Source: Ichthyophis bannanicus
Lineage: Eukaryota; Chordata; Amphibia; Gymnophiona; Ichthyophiidae
Direction: 5' to 3'
Length of the DNA: 64,000 nucleotides
NCBI GenBank assembly: GCA_033557465.1
Contig: CM066051.1
Span: 103,455,026 to 103,519,025 of the forward strand
The notes under the pieces are model-generated. The model was not told where the DNA came from and searched no databases. It was given only the letters and a program-made list of their open reading frames with translations. The position numbers and the translations under genes are program-made. Shown one piece after another: positions 51,601 through 61,440 of this stretch (positions are counted from its first letter, which is position 1; the number at the start of each line of letters is the position of its first letter).

Positions 51601-52213
51601 CACATAACACCCATCCTAATGGAGCTTCACTGGCTCCCTATATACTGCAGAATAACATATAAAGCCCTTATCTTGACCTTTAAAGCAATAAATACTATAG
51701 CTCCGTCATCAATTTCGAAACTCCTCCATCACACTCCCAACACCAGATCTAGGAGGTCAGCAGCGGCAAATACCCTAACTACACCACATGAGGCCACAAA
51801 ATACAAACGATCAACAACAGACAGGGCTTTCGCGTACTACGCACCCAGATGTTGGAACAACCTACCTCCCAACATTAGAGCTATTACTGACCTCAAGCAA
51901 TTTAGAAAAGCCATAAAGCATCACCTCTTCATTCTACATTTCCAAAGCACATCATCAACCCTCTAACATTTACAGATAAAGTGTAACCGCCCTACTTAAG
52001 ATGATGAAAAGAAACTCCATCCCTTGTATATAGGTCCTATACATGCTACAAATATGTACATAGTTTCCCTAAGTTATAATCCCAGTTGTATATTTCCTGT
52101 TTTATGTAAACTCACCACAGTCTGTTGATTGAAATGAGTATTCCTGTTTAATGTAAACCGCGCTGATGAAAAAGAGTGCGGTATAGAAGAAATACAAATA
52201 AATAAATAAATAA
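48663..52213 (+). mobile_element. L2-like LINE, nearly intact ORF2
   Basis: It carries an AP endonuclease, RT and C-terminal part on the + strand with only two frame breaks, and ends with AATGTAAACCGCGCTGATGA, GAGTGCGGTATAGAAGAAAT and (AAAT)n at 52213. No ORF1 was found, so it is probably 5'-truncated at about 48663. It splits the RT of DIRS A4. No clear target duplication was seen. It is the least decayed LINE in the window. Confidence 0.9.
48893..51966 (+). pseudogene. L2-like ORF2 protein: endonuclease and reverse transcriptase
   Basis: Endonuclease (48893-49942): LKCALINARSARKK, DILMITETWFSES, GGGVAIITK, NWLMGDFNLPS and VPWSDHSLIVF, which keep the Asn, Glu, Asp/Asn and Asp-His catalytic set. 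RT (49875-51239): IRPLLKNNQLDPTKEESYRP, IFLDISAAFDSVDHEIL (motif A), QGVPQGSSLSALLFN and LIYADDVLLFTPF (YADD intact). C-terminal end (51388-51966): HFNYANIILHGLPKN, LHWLPIYCRITYKAL, WNNLPPNI and FRKAIKHHLF. Breaks: a shift at about 49925-49945 and one base in a run of 8 A at 51229-51236. Either could be recent or an assembly error. Endonuclease nicks DNA and RT copies the RNA there. Confidence 0.9.
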
Positions 52214-52487
52214 GAACTGCATGCGATGCCAAGAGATGAGCCTCCTTTGCCGAGGTGCCCGAGATGAGCCAATCCGCTAGGTAAGGGTAGACGGATATGG
52301 CCTGCAGCTGGAGGAGGACCATGGCTGCCTCTAGGCACTTGGCAGAGACTCGCGGGGCTCTCCCTGCACCCTGAAACTCAGGTTCTTCCTGTGCTTGGGG
52401 TGGACAGGAATGTGAGCTTAAGAGCCTCTGAGATCTAAGGAGCATAGCCAATCACCCTGCTGGAGGTAGGGCAGCAGGACGCCAAGG

Positions 52488-53372
52488 GATACTACTACTA
52501 TGCATTTGTATAGCACTACAAGTCATACACAGCGCTGCACAGACATGTAAGAGACAGTCCCTGCTCCTGCTCATTAGAGCTTACAATCTAGTCAAGACAG
52601 ACAACACAGAAGGTGTAGGCAGGGATAAAACAAGGGGGAAAGAAAAAGAAAAAGGAGATCAGGTGAGTCAAGATCCAAAAGCAGCAGTGAAGAGGTGAAT
52701 TTTCAGCCTGGATTTGAAGAGGGTCAGAGAAGGTGCCTGGCGCACAGAGACAGTAGTTTGTTCCAGGCGTAAGGTGCAGCAAGGTGAAAGGAGCAAAGTC
52801 TGGAGTTAGCAATATTAGAGAAGGGCATAGATAGAAGCAGTTTGTGAGAAGAGCAGAGTTCCCAAGAGTGGTTGTAAGGAGAGATAAGAGAAGAAAGGTA
52901 GTGAGGAGCTGCAGAGTGAATGCATTTATAGGTCAGCAGGAGAAGTTTGAACTGGATGCAGAAACAGATAGGGAGCCAATGAAGTGACTTGAGGAGTAAT
53001 ATGGGCATGACGAGGCTAGCGGAAGATTAGCTGCGCAGCAGAGTGTTGAACAGATTGAAGGGGAGAGAAATGATTCAAAAGGAGACCAACAAGGAGTTGG
53101 TTACAGTAGTCAAGATGGGAAGTGATTAAGGCATGGATAACGTCTTAGTAGTGTGTTCAGAAAGTAAAGGGCTGATTTTGCTGATGTAATAGAGAAAGAA
53201 ATGGCAGGCCTTAGCTATCGGATGTGTGTGTGAAGAGAGAGAGGAGTCAAAGACAATCCCAAGATTGCAGGCTGAGGAAACAGGAAGGAGTACAGAGTTA
53301 TCCACAGACACTGAGAAAGGAGGAGGGGGGGGGGGAGTAAAAGGAGGGATTTTGGGGTAAAGGGATAGCATT
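52488..53372 (-). mobile_element. LINE 3' end, antisense, in DIRS A4
   Basis: On the minus strand: NLGIVFDSSLSSHTHPIAK (53126-53371), then LLKSLHWLPICFCIQFKLLL, HYLSSLISPY and AAPYAWNKLLSL (52724-53008), and a 3' UTR ending in TAGTAGTAGTATCC at the left edge. This is an L2-like RT end with another tail type (TAG repeats). 5'-truncated. A G run near 53330 lies at its right edge. Confidence 0.8.
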
Positions 53373-56051
53373 TTGAACTTCTCCCGTTTCAGAAACTTGT
53401 TCAGGTTCCTGAGGTCAAGGATGGGGCAGAGGCCCCCCCATCCTCTTCGGAATGAGAAAGTACTGGGAATAAAAACCCTGACCCCGGAGGTGCAGCAGGA
53501 CCCTTTTGACCGCCTGCTGGCCGAGGAGATTGTTCAACTCTTGCTGCAAGCAGGCTTGATGCGAGGGAAGCCGGGTAGGCTCTGACGGAGAGAAGGGGGG
53601 GGGGGGGGATCTGTCCAAGCAAAGACTATACCCGTCCCGAATCACTTATAGGACCCAGGTGTCCGAAGTGATAGTGCCCATTTTGGGACGAAAAGAGACA
53701 GGCATCCTCCCCATGGGCAGAAGCGACACCGAGGGGGGGGGGGCGAGAGGCTATGCTTTCGGCGCTGGCTGGGGTGGCGCCAGTGGCTGGGCGTTGGACT
53801 TCCGATGACCCTGAGCACCCCCCTTTGCCCTGAGCGCTGGTCATCAGCGCAGTGGCAGGCAGGTATGGCGAGTATCCCCAGTAGGGGAGCCCTTTCCTCT
53901 GGAAGAAGGGCTTTTTGTATGCTGCTTCTTCCGTGGAAGCGAGGATGTTTTGCGAGAGAGACAGGTGCGAGTCACGAATTCCGTCTTTATCTCGGCTGCC
54001 TTGTCCTCCCTCCATGGGCTTGCCAAACAGCTTTTTACCAAGGCAGGGGACATCTAGGAGCTTCTCCTGGACCCACTTGCTCTAGGTCCAAAGACTGGAG
54101 CCACGCCTGGCTCCGATGCCAACCGCCACTACACGGGCAGAAGATTCAAACCAGTCGTACGTGGCACAGGAAAGGTATTTTGAGCAATCTGTGACCAACC
54201 TCAGGAGGGACTGGAACCTGAGGAGGTGCTCCCCACCCAGACCCATGTAAAAACCGCTGAGCTCCTTGGCGAGGTCGAGCAGGAACATACCTATATACAA
54301 TTGGTATGCCTGGATGCGGCATGCTAGCATAGATACCTGGTAAGCAATGTTCCCTCTAATTTTCTGTAGGCTGTGTGCACATAAAATATCAGCTGTGCAG
54401 CTTTTGAAGGAAGGTTAAATTTTTGTGCGCCACATAACGACACTCGGAGTTATATACTTTAAAATTTGACTACACGTCAGAATACAGTATGTACACCCAC
54501 ATTGATTTTAATCAAATTAAATGAAAATAGACAATTACTAAATGAAGCGGAAAATTTCTAGTAATTACAATCACAACTTTTACATTTTAAGATGTCTGTG
54601 TTCTTTTCTATCAGAATCAGAACCGTAATTTTTGTGCGCTCTGTTGTAAAGTATGTGCGCTCGCTCGGCGAGGTGTGTGCGCGCGCACACGCGCACAGCT
54701 TAGGGGGAACAGTGCTGGTAAGCCTTGCGCCCGAGGGCATCAAGGACATGGGATTTCCTGCCAGGCGGGACAGAAGTGTGACTTCGGGCTCTTCTGTTTC
54801 TGCATAGCAGATTCAACGACTATGGAGGTGTGAAGAAGTTGGGTCTTCCGAAACCCCGGCCGCTCTGGACCCTATACATGGTATTGAGTCTCCTACTGAC
54901 AACAGGGACTGAGGCAGGCGTTTCCCACATGCAGAGAAGCAGCCGGGATAGAATAGACGGTATCAGGACCATAAGAGACTCCCTGGACAGAGACTCATAC
55001 TGCAAGATGTCAAGTTCCTCTGCCCTCGGCTCCTCCTCGATCTGCGTCGGCAGGTTGAGGGCCCAAGCCATATCCCACACAAATGCCAGTAAAGAGGTGT
55101 CTTCTGGAAGCTCCCGCCTTTGTGAGGCGGCGGGGATGGGTCAGAGGGGAGATCTGTGGGCATGGGTTTCCGGAAAAGTCCCCCTGTCCGATTCCCAGCC
55201 CGAGAGGTCCGAGGAGGACTCAAACTCATCTGGTCCCCACGCCCTGTGGCCAAGGCTCACTTGGAGCGGAGGCAGACTCTGGAAGACCTCGCCCCCAAAG
55301 AATGGGATGGCGTGTGAGACCGGTGCCGAGGACCCTCACGAGGCCTGTGGCTCTCGGGGTTTTCCAGGGTAGTTGTCGGGACCCCTGTCAGGTGACCCTG
55401 TCTCGAGGCGCGAGCCAGACATGCTGGGCAAGAGCACCTGCTGGGCAGTGAGGAAGGCAGAAATGCTGCGCTCCAGTGCCAGCATCCGGGACTCCCACTC
55501 GGGGGTGGGTCCCTGTGACACTGATGCCGGGATTACCGGGTCTGGCGTGGAGGAGGAGAGGGGGGGTCCTCACCAGGACGACACTCAGGAGACTGGGCAC
55601 CATCACCAGAGGCCTCCGTGTTCATACGAGGAACATTTTTGAGGCTGCTCCTTGTCCGACCCTCAGGAATGCCAGGGAGGGCTAAGGGAACGAGCACGAG
55701 ACCACTTGCGCTTATCCGGAGCCCCAGACAGCGACTTTGAGGTCGTCGTCTTCTTACACCGCCATTCCACCTTGGGCGAACCCTGATCGGAGTGACGCCT
55801 AGGCTACAGTGTCACTGCGGGGGACCCCACCAGCAGTGGATCGGAAGGGCATGGTGCCACCGGGGACGCCATGCAGAAAATGTTGTCAGACTTCTGCTTG
55901 CAGCTGGGCAAGGCCTTAATGGACATTTTCTTACAGAGTGAGCAGGGCTCTGGGTTGTGGTCAGTCCCCAGACACCATAGACAGTAGTCGTGGGTATCCG
56001 TGAGCGACATATTTTTGGAGCATCTGTCACACTTCTTAAATCTGGTGGCCA
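53373..56051 (-). pseudogene. DIRS A4 RT N-terminus and Gag-like ORF
   Basis: The Gag start is ATG at 56049-56051: MATRFKKCDRCSKN, with a complete cluster (CDRC, THDYCLWCLGTDHNPEPCSLC), spacing identical to A2 and A3. Further parts: 54963-55606 in pieces, 54820-55080 with EEPRAEELDILQYESLS, 54082-54330 with AYQLYIGMFLLDLAKELSGF and 53844-54053 with EDKAAEIKTEFVTRTCLSRK. RT fingers follow at 53415-53622 (QYFLIPKRMGG). The hAT element 54345-54714 and many shifts, two in G runs near 53600 and 53740, break it. Confidence 0.75.
54345..54714. mobile_element. hAT-type non-autonomous DNA transposon, 370 bp
   Basis: It has terminal inverted repeats CAATGTTCCCTCTAAT and, complemented at the right, CACTGTTCCCCCTAAG. 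It is flanked by an exact 8-bp target duplication CTGGTAAG (54337-54344 and 54715-54722), the hAT size. There is no transposase. GTGTGCGCGCGCACAC near 54675 is self-complementary. DIRS A4 Gag text continues on both sides. Confidence 0.92.
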
Positions 56052-56289
56052 TAGGGCCCCTGTGAGGTCGAAAACCTTCAAGGCCAGCGGTTGGATAAAA
56101 AAGTGCACAAAAAGGGCCAGACAGAAAAAACACTAAGGAAAAAAATAAAAGGGGGGATCCCCTAGCCCACAGCCGAAGCAGGGGTGAAGGGGAGGATGGG
56201 AGAGGACCGGTGCAACCGAAAAAAGGGGCCAAAGGCCGAAGTAAAAAAACTTTTTCTGAGGGATGAGGACGTGCATCCAAAGGGCTCCG

Positions 56290-56462
56290 CGAAAAAAGGG
56301 AGACCGAGCAAGATGGCACCTTTGGGCGGTTAGAGGACCACACATGCTTGGCAGCAATCCCAAAGGCTTTCTTTGAAAGCTGGGGAATTGCTCCGTGTGG
56401 GCTCCGTCAGTGCCAATGTCACCCATAAGTGAAGGCTGACTTCCTGCTTGTTCCTGGAGAAC
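56290..56462. repeat. Right inverted terminal repeat of DIRS A4
   Basis: AGACCGAGCAAGATGGCACC, GGGCTCCGTCAGTGCC, CACCCATAAGTGAAGGCTGA and CTTCCTGCTTGTTCCTGGAG match the family A right end. Confidence 0.85.
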
Positions 56463-56796
56463 ACCTGGAACAGATAATCATAAACGTGACCACCCCTACA
56501 TCCCCACTGGACCCTTGCTGGTGAGTTGGATTAAGATAGCTAGAATGGAACTAATCCCCAAAATTCTCAAGATGGTAACATTATTGCTCCTCCAAGGGTA
56601 TATGCCAGCGGAACTGAAGGTAGCTTCCATCTGCCCACTAATTAAATGGACAAGCTTTGACAAAGACCAACCAAGCTCCTACAGGCCCATCACTAGTCTA
56701 CCATTCCTGGCCAAAAATGATAGAAAAAAATCGTACAAAATCAATTTCAAAATCATGTCGATGCCCATTTCCCACTTGACCCACAACAATATAGAA

Positions 56797-56945
56797 ACAT
56801 GACAACAGAAAAAGACCACATGGCCTATCTAGTCTGTCCTTCCATATCAACAACTACAACAGTCCACTTTTTACCTTTAAAGATCCTCTGTGTTGGTCCC
56901 ATGCTTTTTTGAATTCAGTTACTGTCCTCATCTCTATGGATGTCG
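56797..56945 (-). mobile_element. CR1 3'-end scrap
   Basis: AGAAACATGACAACAGAAAA, GACCACATGGCCTATCTAGT and CTTTTTTGAATTCAGTTACT are the complement of the CR1 3' end at 58700-58797 and 61477-61515, the same subfamily as the larger CR1 just downstream. Confidence 0.85.
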
Positions 56946-57388
56946 CTCTTAGCAAAAGGGTTGAAACTCTATTAACTGCCCTTACCAACAATTTAATAAG
57001 AGGCACAGACAAACCTCAAAAAGGATTTATACTTATTTTTCTTGATGTCGAGGCAGCTTTTGACTCTGTCCCGCATTAACAGAATCTTGCGACAAGACAT
57101 AGGTATAACTGGAAACACCCTGAAGTGGTTCAAATCCTACGTCACTGACCGTCACAACCAAGAATTGGCACAGAATAATCAACATTCACCCTGCATCACT
57201 CAATATCTTCCTCCAACCATTATGCACAATAATATAGACACATAACATACTATACCACGTTTATGCCGACGACTTAATGATATACACACCATTCTCAACC
57301 AACAACTCTATAGCCACATATATCTAGAATACTGAGGGAACTTGGGGACGTTCTAGCAACTCCACTGACTGACCTTTTCAATGCCTCG

Positions 57389-58795
57389 TTGGAGTCGGGA
57401 GTGGTGCCAAAGGACTGGAGAGAGGCTCATGTGGTGCCTTTACACAAAAGCGGAAGTAAGGATGTGGTTGAAAACTACAGGCCGGTTAGTTTAACTTCGC
57501 TGGTGAGTAAATTAGTGGAAACGCTGCTGAAAGAGAAAATAGTGAGGTTTCTGGAGTCCAGCAGATTACAGGATCCGAGGCAGCATGGATTCACCAGAGG
57601 CAGGTCTTGTCAGACAAATCTGATTGATTTCTTTGACTGGGTGACCAGGGAGTTGGACCGAGAGAGAGCTCTAGATGTGGTATATTTAGATTTCAGTAAA
57701 GTCTTTGACACTGTTCCTCACAGACGACTTATAAACAAACTGAGCACCCTAGGGATGGACCCTAAAGTTACTGCTTGGGTTAGAAATTGGTTGGGTGGGA
57801 GGCGACAAAGAGTACAAGTAAATGGAGCTCACTCTGAGGAGAAGGACGTTACCAGTGGTGTGCCCCAGGGATCTGTCCTTGGTCCGATTCTTTTTAACAT
57901 CTTTGTTAGTGATATAGCGGAAGGGCTGTCGGGTAAGGTTTGCCTCTTTGCAGATGATACCAAAATCTGCAATAGAGTAGACACCCAGGAAGGTGTAGAT
58001 AACATGAGGAGGGATCTAGCTAAACTTGAAGAATGGTCTAGAATTTGGCAGCTGGGATTTAATGTTAAAAAATGTAAGGTCATGGATTTGGGCTGCAGCA
58101 ATCCAAGGGAGCAATACAGTATAGGAGGTGAAGTACTTTTGTCCCCTAAAGAAGAGTGGGACGTAGGCGTGGTTGTGTCTGATGATCTTAAAGTAGCTAA
58201 ACAGGTAGAAAAGGTGACAGCAAAAGCTAGAAGGATGCTTGGGTGCATACGGAGAGGAATGGCTAGCAGAAAAAAGGAGGTGATAATGCCTCTGTATAAG
58301 TCTTTGGTGCGACCTCATTTGGAGTATAGTGTGCAATTCTGGAGATCGCACCTTCAAAAGGATGTGAACAGGATGGAGTCGGTGCAGAGGGTGGGTACTA
58401 AAATGATTAGTGGGCTTCATTATAAAGCATATGAGGACTGACTTAAGGATCTTAATATGTACACCTTAGAGGAAAGGCGGGATAGAGGTGATATGATTGA
58501 GATGTTTAAATACCTCCGTGGCATAAATGTTCAGGGAGAGAGCCTCTTTCAATTGAAAGCAAGTTCTGCCAAGAAGGGACATGGGATGAGGGTGAAGGGA
58601 GATAGATTCAGGAGTGATATGCGGAAATATTTCTTTACGGAAAGAGTAGTGGATCCGTGGAATAGTCTCCCAGTGGAGGTGGTAGAGATGAGGACAGTAA
58701 CTGAATTCAAAAAAGCATGGGACCAACACAGAGGATCTCTAAAAGGTAAAAAGTGGACTGTTGTAGTTGTTGATATGGAAGGACAGACTAGATAG
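57389..58795 (+). pseudogene. CR1 reverse transcriptase, one in-frame stop
   Basis: Segments in order: VVPKDWREAHVVPLHKSG, ENYRPVSLTSLVSKLVE, QHGFTRGRSCQTNL, VVYLDFSKVFDTVPHRRL (motif A Asp), SGVPQGSVLGPILFNIF, VCLFADDTKICNRV (FADD catalytic box), FNVKKCKVMDLG, LEYSVQFWRSHLQKDV. A single TGA at 58439-58441 follows KAYED, and the same frame goes on with MYTLEERRDRGDMIEMF and SDMRKYFFTERVVDPWNSLP to 58795. TGA is where CGA is expected, so CpG decay is the likely cause. Endonuclease is absent. Confidence 0.9.
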
Positions 58796-58886
58796 GCCAG
58801 CGATGGCGAACCTATGGCACGCGAAGGCCTTGCAGCTGGCACGCGGGAAGGTCCGCAATTAGTTTTTTTTTTTTTTTTCAATTTTA

Positions 58887-59287
58887 CTTGTCTGCTGCCG
58901 CTGTCGGGGCCGCCGCGGCAAAATCGAGCGTGCCGCGGGACCCCCCTATACCCGACAGAGCCTGCCCTCCCCATAGCAGCTCTCTCTTTGGCAGCTCTCT
59001 CTTTGGAGCTGCAGTCAGACGCGCCGGCTTGCAGAGCGCGAAGGGAAGAGTTTCCCTTTCGCGACTCTGTTAAGCCCGCGGGGGCTGTTGGCACCCCCCC
59101 ATCCGCCCCCGCGGGTTTAACAGAGCAGCGAGGGAGAAACTCTTCCCTCGCGCTCTGCAAACCGGCGCGTCTGACTGCAGCTCCAAAGAGAGAGCTGCTA
59201 CGGGGAGGGCAGGCTCTGCCGGATACAGGGGGGCCCCGCGGCACGCTCGATTCTGCCGCGGCGGCCCCGACAGCGGCAACAGACAGG
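58887..59287. repeat. Long GC-rich inverted repeat inside the hAT element
   Basis: The left arm (58887-59085) and the right arm (59105-59287) are complementary over nearly their whole length, around a loop of about 19 bp. Paired blocks include GCTGTCGGGGCCGCCGCGGC, GAGCGTGCCGCGGG, GAGCCTGCCCTCCCC, GCAGTCAGACGCGCCGG and GTTAAGCCCGCGGGGGC. A tandem AGCTCTCTCTTTGGC in the left arm explains its extra 15 or so bases. Several open frames on both strands here are only mirror readings of the arms. Confidence 0.9.
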
Positions 59288-59309
59288 TTTTCTTTTTTTT
59301 TTTAATTTT

Positions 59310-60720
59310 CCCTGGGCTGGGGGGGGGGGGGGTTAGGAGTGGTGATGTGATGGGCTGGGCTGGGGGGGGGTTAGGATTGGTGATGTGATGGGCTGGGCTG
59401 GGGGTTAGGAGTGGTGTTGGGATGGGCTGGGCTGGGGGGGTGTTAGGAGTAGTGATGGGCTGGGCTGGGGGGGTTAGGAGTAGTGATGGGCTGGGCTGGG
59501 GGGGTTAGGAGTGGTGATGGACGCTGGGCCGGGGGGTAGGAGTGGTGATGGACACTGGGCTGGCTGGGGGGGTTAGGAGTGGTGATGGGCACTGGGCTGG
59601 CTGGGGGGTTAGGAGTGGTGATGGGCGCTGGGCTGGGGGGGTTAGGAGTGGTGATGGGCGCTGGGGGGCTTAAACTAAAATTGGGTGATGGGGGATTAGG
59701 ACTGGAAATGGGCTGGTGGGATTAGGACTGGAAGTGGGTTGAAGGGGGGTTAGGACTGGTAATGGGCTATGGGGGGGCTTAAACTGAAAATTGGGTGATG
59801 GGGGATTAGGACTGGAAATGGGCTGGTGGGATTAGGACTGGAAATGGGCTGGTGGGATTAGGACTGGAAGTGGGTTGATGGGGGGTTAGGACTGGTAATG
59901 GGCTATGGGGGGGCTTAAACTGAAAATTGGGTGATGGGGGATTAGGACTGGGAGTGGGCTGATGGGGAGGTTAGGACTGGTAATGGGCTATGGGGGGGCT
60001 TAAACTGAAAATTGGGTGATGGGGGATTAGGACTGGAAATGGGCTGGTGGGATTAGGACTGGGAGTGGGCTATGGGGGGCTAGGACTGGTAATGGGTTGG
60101 GGGGGCTAGGACTGGTAATGGGCTGAGTGGAAGGGGGCTTGAACTGCAAATAGCTGTTGGGGATGGGGCTTGGAATGGAAATGGGCTGAGGGGAAGTGGG
60201 GGGCTTGAACTGCAAATAGCTGATGGGGACGGGGCTTGGAATGGAAATGGGCTGAGGGGAAGTGGGGGGCTTGAACTGCAAATAGCTAATGGGGAGGGGG
60301 GCTTGGAATGGGCTCTTAGGGGAGGGAGCTAGGACAGGAACTGGGCTGATGGATGGGCTAGGATAGAACTGAGAATTGGGTGTTGGGGGAGCTAAGATTG
60401 GAAATGGGCTGTGGTGGGGGCTTGGATTGAAATGGACTCATGGAGGGGCTAGAACTGGAGGTAGGCTCATGGGGGGCTTGGATTAGAAATGGGCTGAGTG
60501 GAGGGGAGCTAGGATTTAACATGGGCTGATGGTGGGGCTAGGAAAGGACTAGAAATGGGCTGATGGGAGGCTGGTATTGGAAATGAGCTGATGAAGGGAC
60601 TCGGATAGGACTGGAAATGGATGGGGGAGCTAGGACTGGAAATGGACTGATGAGGGGACTAGAAGGGAGCGGATACTGGGTGGGGCTGGAACTAAAAGGG
60701 AGCTGATGTTGGGGGAGATT
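59310..60720. repeat. G-rich minisatellite inside the hAT element
   Basis: Units of GGGGTTAGGAGTGGTGATGG with GCTGGGCTGGGG repeat with periods of about 33-45 bp to 59680. They change to GGGATTAGGACTGGAAATGG with GGCTTAAACTGAAAATTGGG to 60060, then to GGGGCTTGAACTGCAAATAG and looser forms. The array drifts stepwise from left to right. Strand asymmetry is extreme, with many runs of three or more G. It is not the vertebrate telomere repeat. Confidence 0.88.
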
Positions 60721-61440
60721 AGAAGGGGATGGGGCTGTGAGAATGAAATGGAGAGGGGAAAAATATTTTGTGTGTGAGGGAAGAAAAATGTACAATTGGC
60801 CGGGTATTGGGAGAGTAAGTGGGGATTGAGGATGGAGGGGTTAAATTTGAGTGGATGAAATAGGAATGAGGAAAGAGCAAAAGGAGAAAGATTAGTATGT
60901 TAAAGCGGATGTAGAGAGAGAGAATGGAAAAAAAAACTAGAAGAGAGAAGAAAGGACAAATGGACAGCAGATGATGGAGAGTTAGCAGAAAACATGAAGA
61001 AACCAGAAGAAAGTGGCTGGAGCAATTGCAACTGTGTAACTGAGCTGAGGTATTCTGTTTATGTAATTCCTTTTTGACATTGCCACTTGTTCTCTTTCCC
61101 CAGTAGGTCATGTATTGTTGTTCTCTGAAATGTATTGGTTTAATATTTGCAGTGTTGCCTTTTGATAGGTATGGTGTGGTGCTTTGTGACTCCTGGTAGT
61201 GCTGTTAGGATATGGCGGGTTTGCTATTGGTTCTAAATGGGCAGTGTTTGTAGTAGTTCCTAATGTGCCTGGCGGTTGGCACTGGATTATAGTAATGTAG
61301 AAATCTTTTAGTCTGTCTTTATCCATACACTCATTAAGAGACATGTTTACTAAAAGTTAGTGTATGTTAGCATTATGCAAATATTTATGCAAATTGACGT
61401 GCTGGCACTTTGAGGAAATTCTTTGGTTTTGTGCGGCAGT
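60721..61440. other. Internal part of the hAT element, nothing coding
   Basis: Purine-rich, then AT-rich sequence. Minus-strand open stretches (60719-61111, 61108-61344) show no transposase motif. No RNA gene recognised. Confidence 0.5.

Larger units (their letters stand above)
47358..56462 (-). mobile_element. DIRS retrotransposon copy A4, split by three later insertions
   Basis: Minus-strand parts: recombinase N-terminus (47358-47525), RNase H (47643-48240), RT (48302-48660, 52214-52487 and 53373-53600), Gag (53626-54344 and 54723-56051) and the right terminal repeat (about 56290-56462). Inserted into it are an L2-like LINE (48663-52213), an antisense LINE (52488-53372) and a hAT element (54345-54714). 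Most of the recombinase, the internal complementary region and the left repeat are missing beyond 47358. Confidence 0.88.

Noticed and set aside
58549..59305. Overlapping open frames on both strands, up to 231 codons
   Set aside because: They are mirror readings of the GC-rich inverted repeat and part of the CR1; both strands read alike because the arms are complementary.
59310..60720. Interstitial telomere repeat
   Set aside because: GGGTTAGG occurs, but within units of 33-45 bp and never as tandem TTAGGG.
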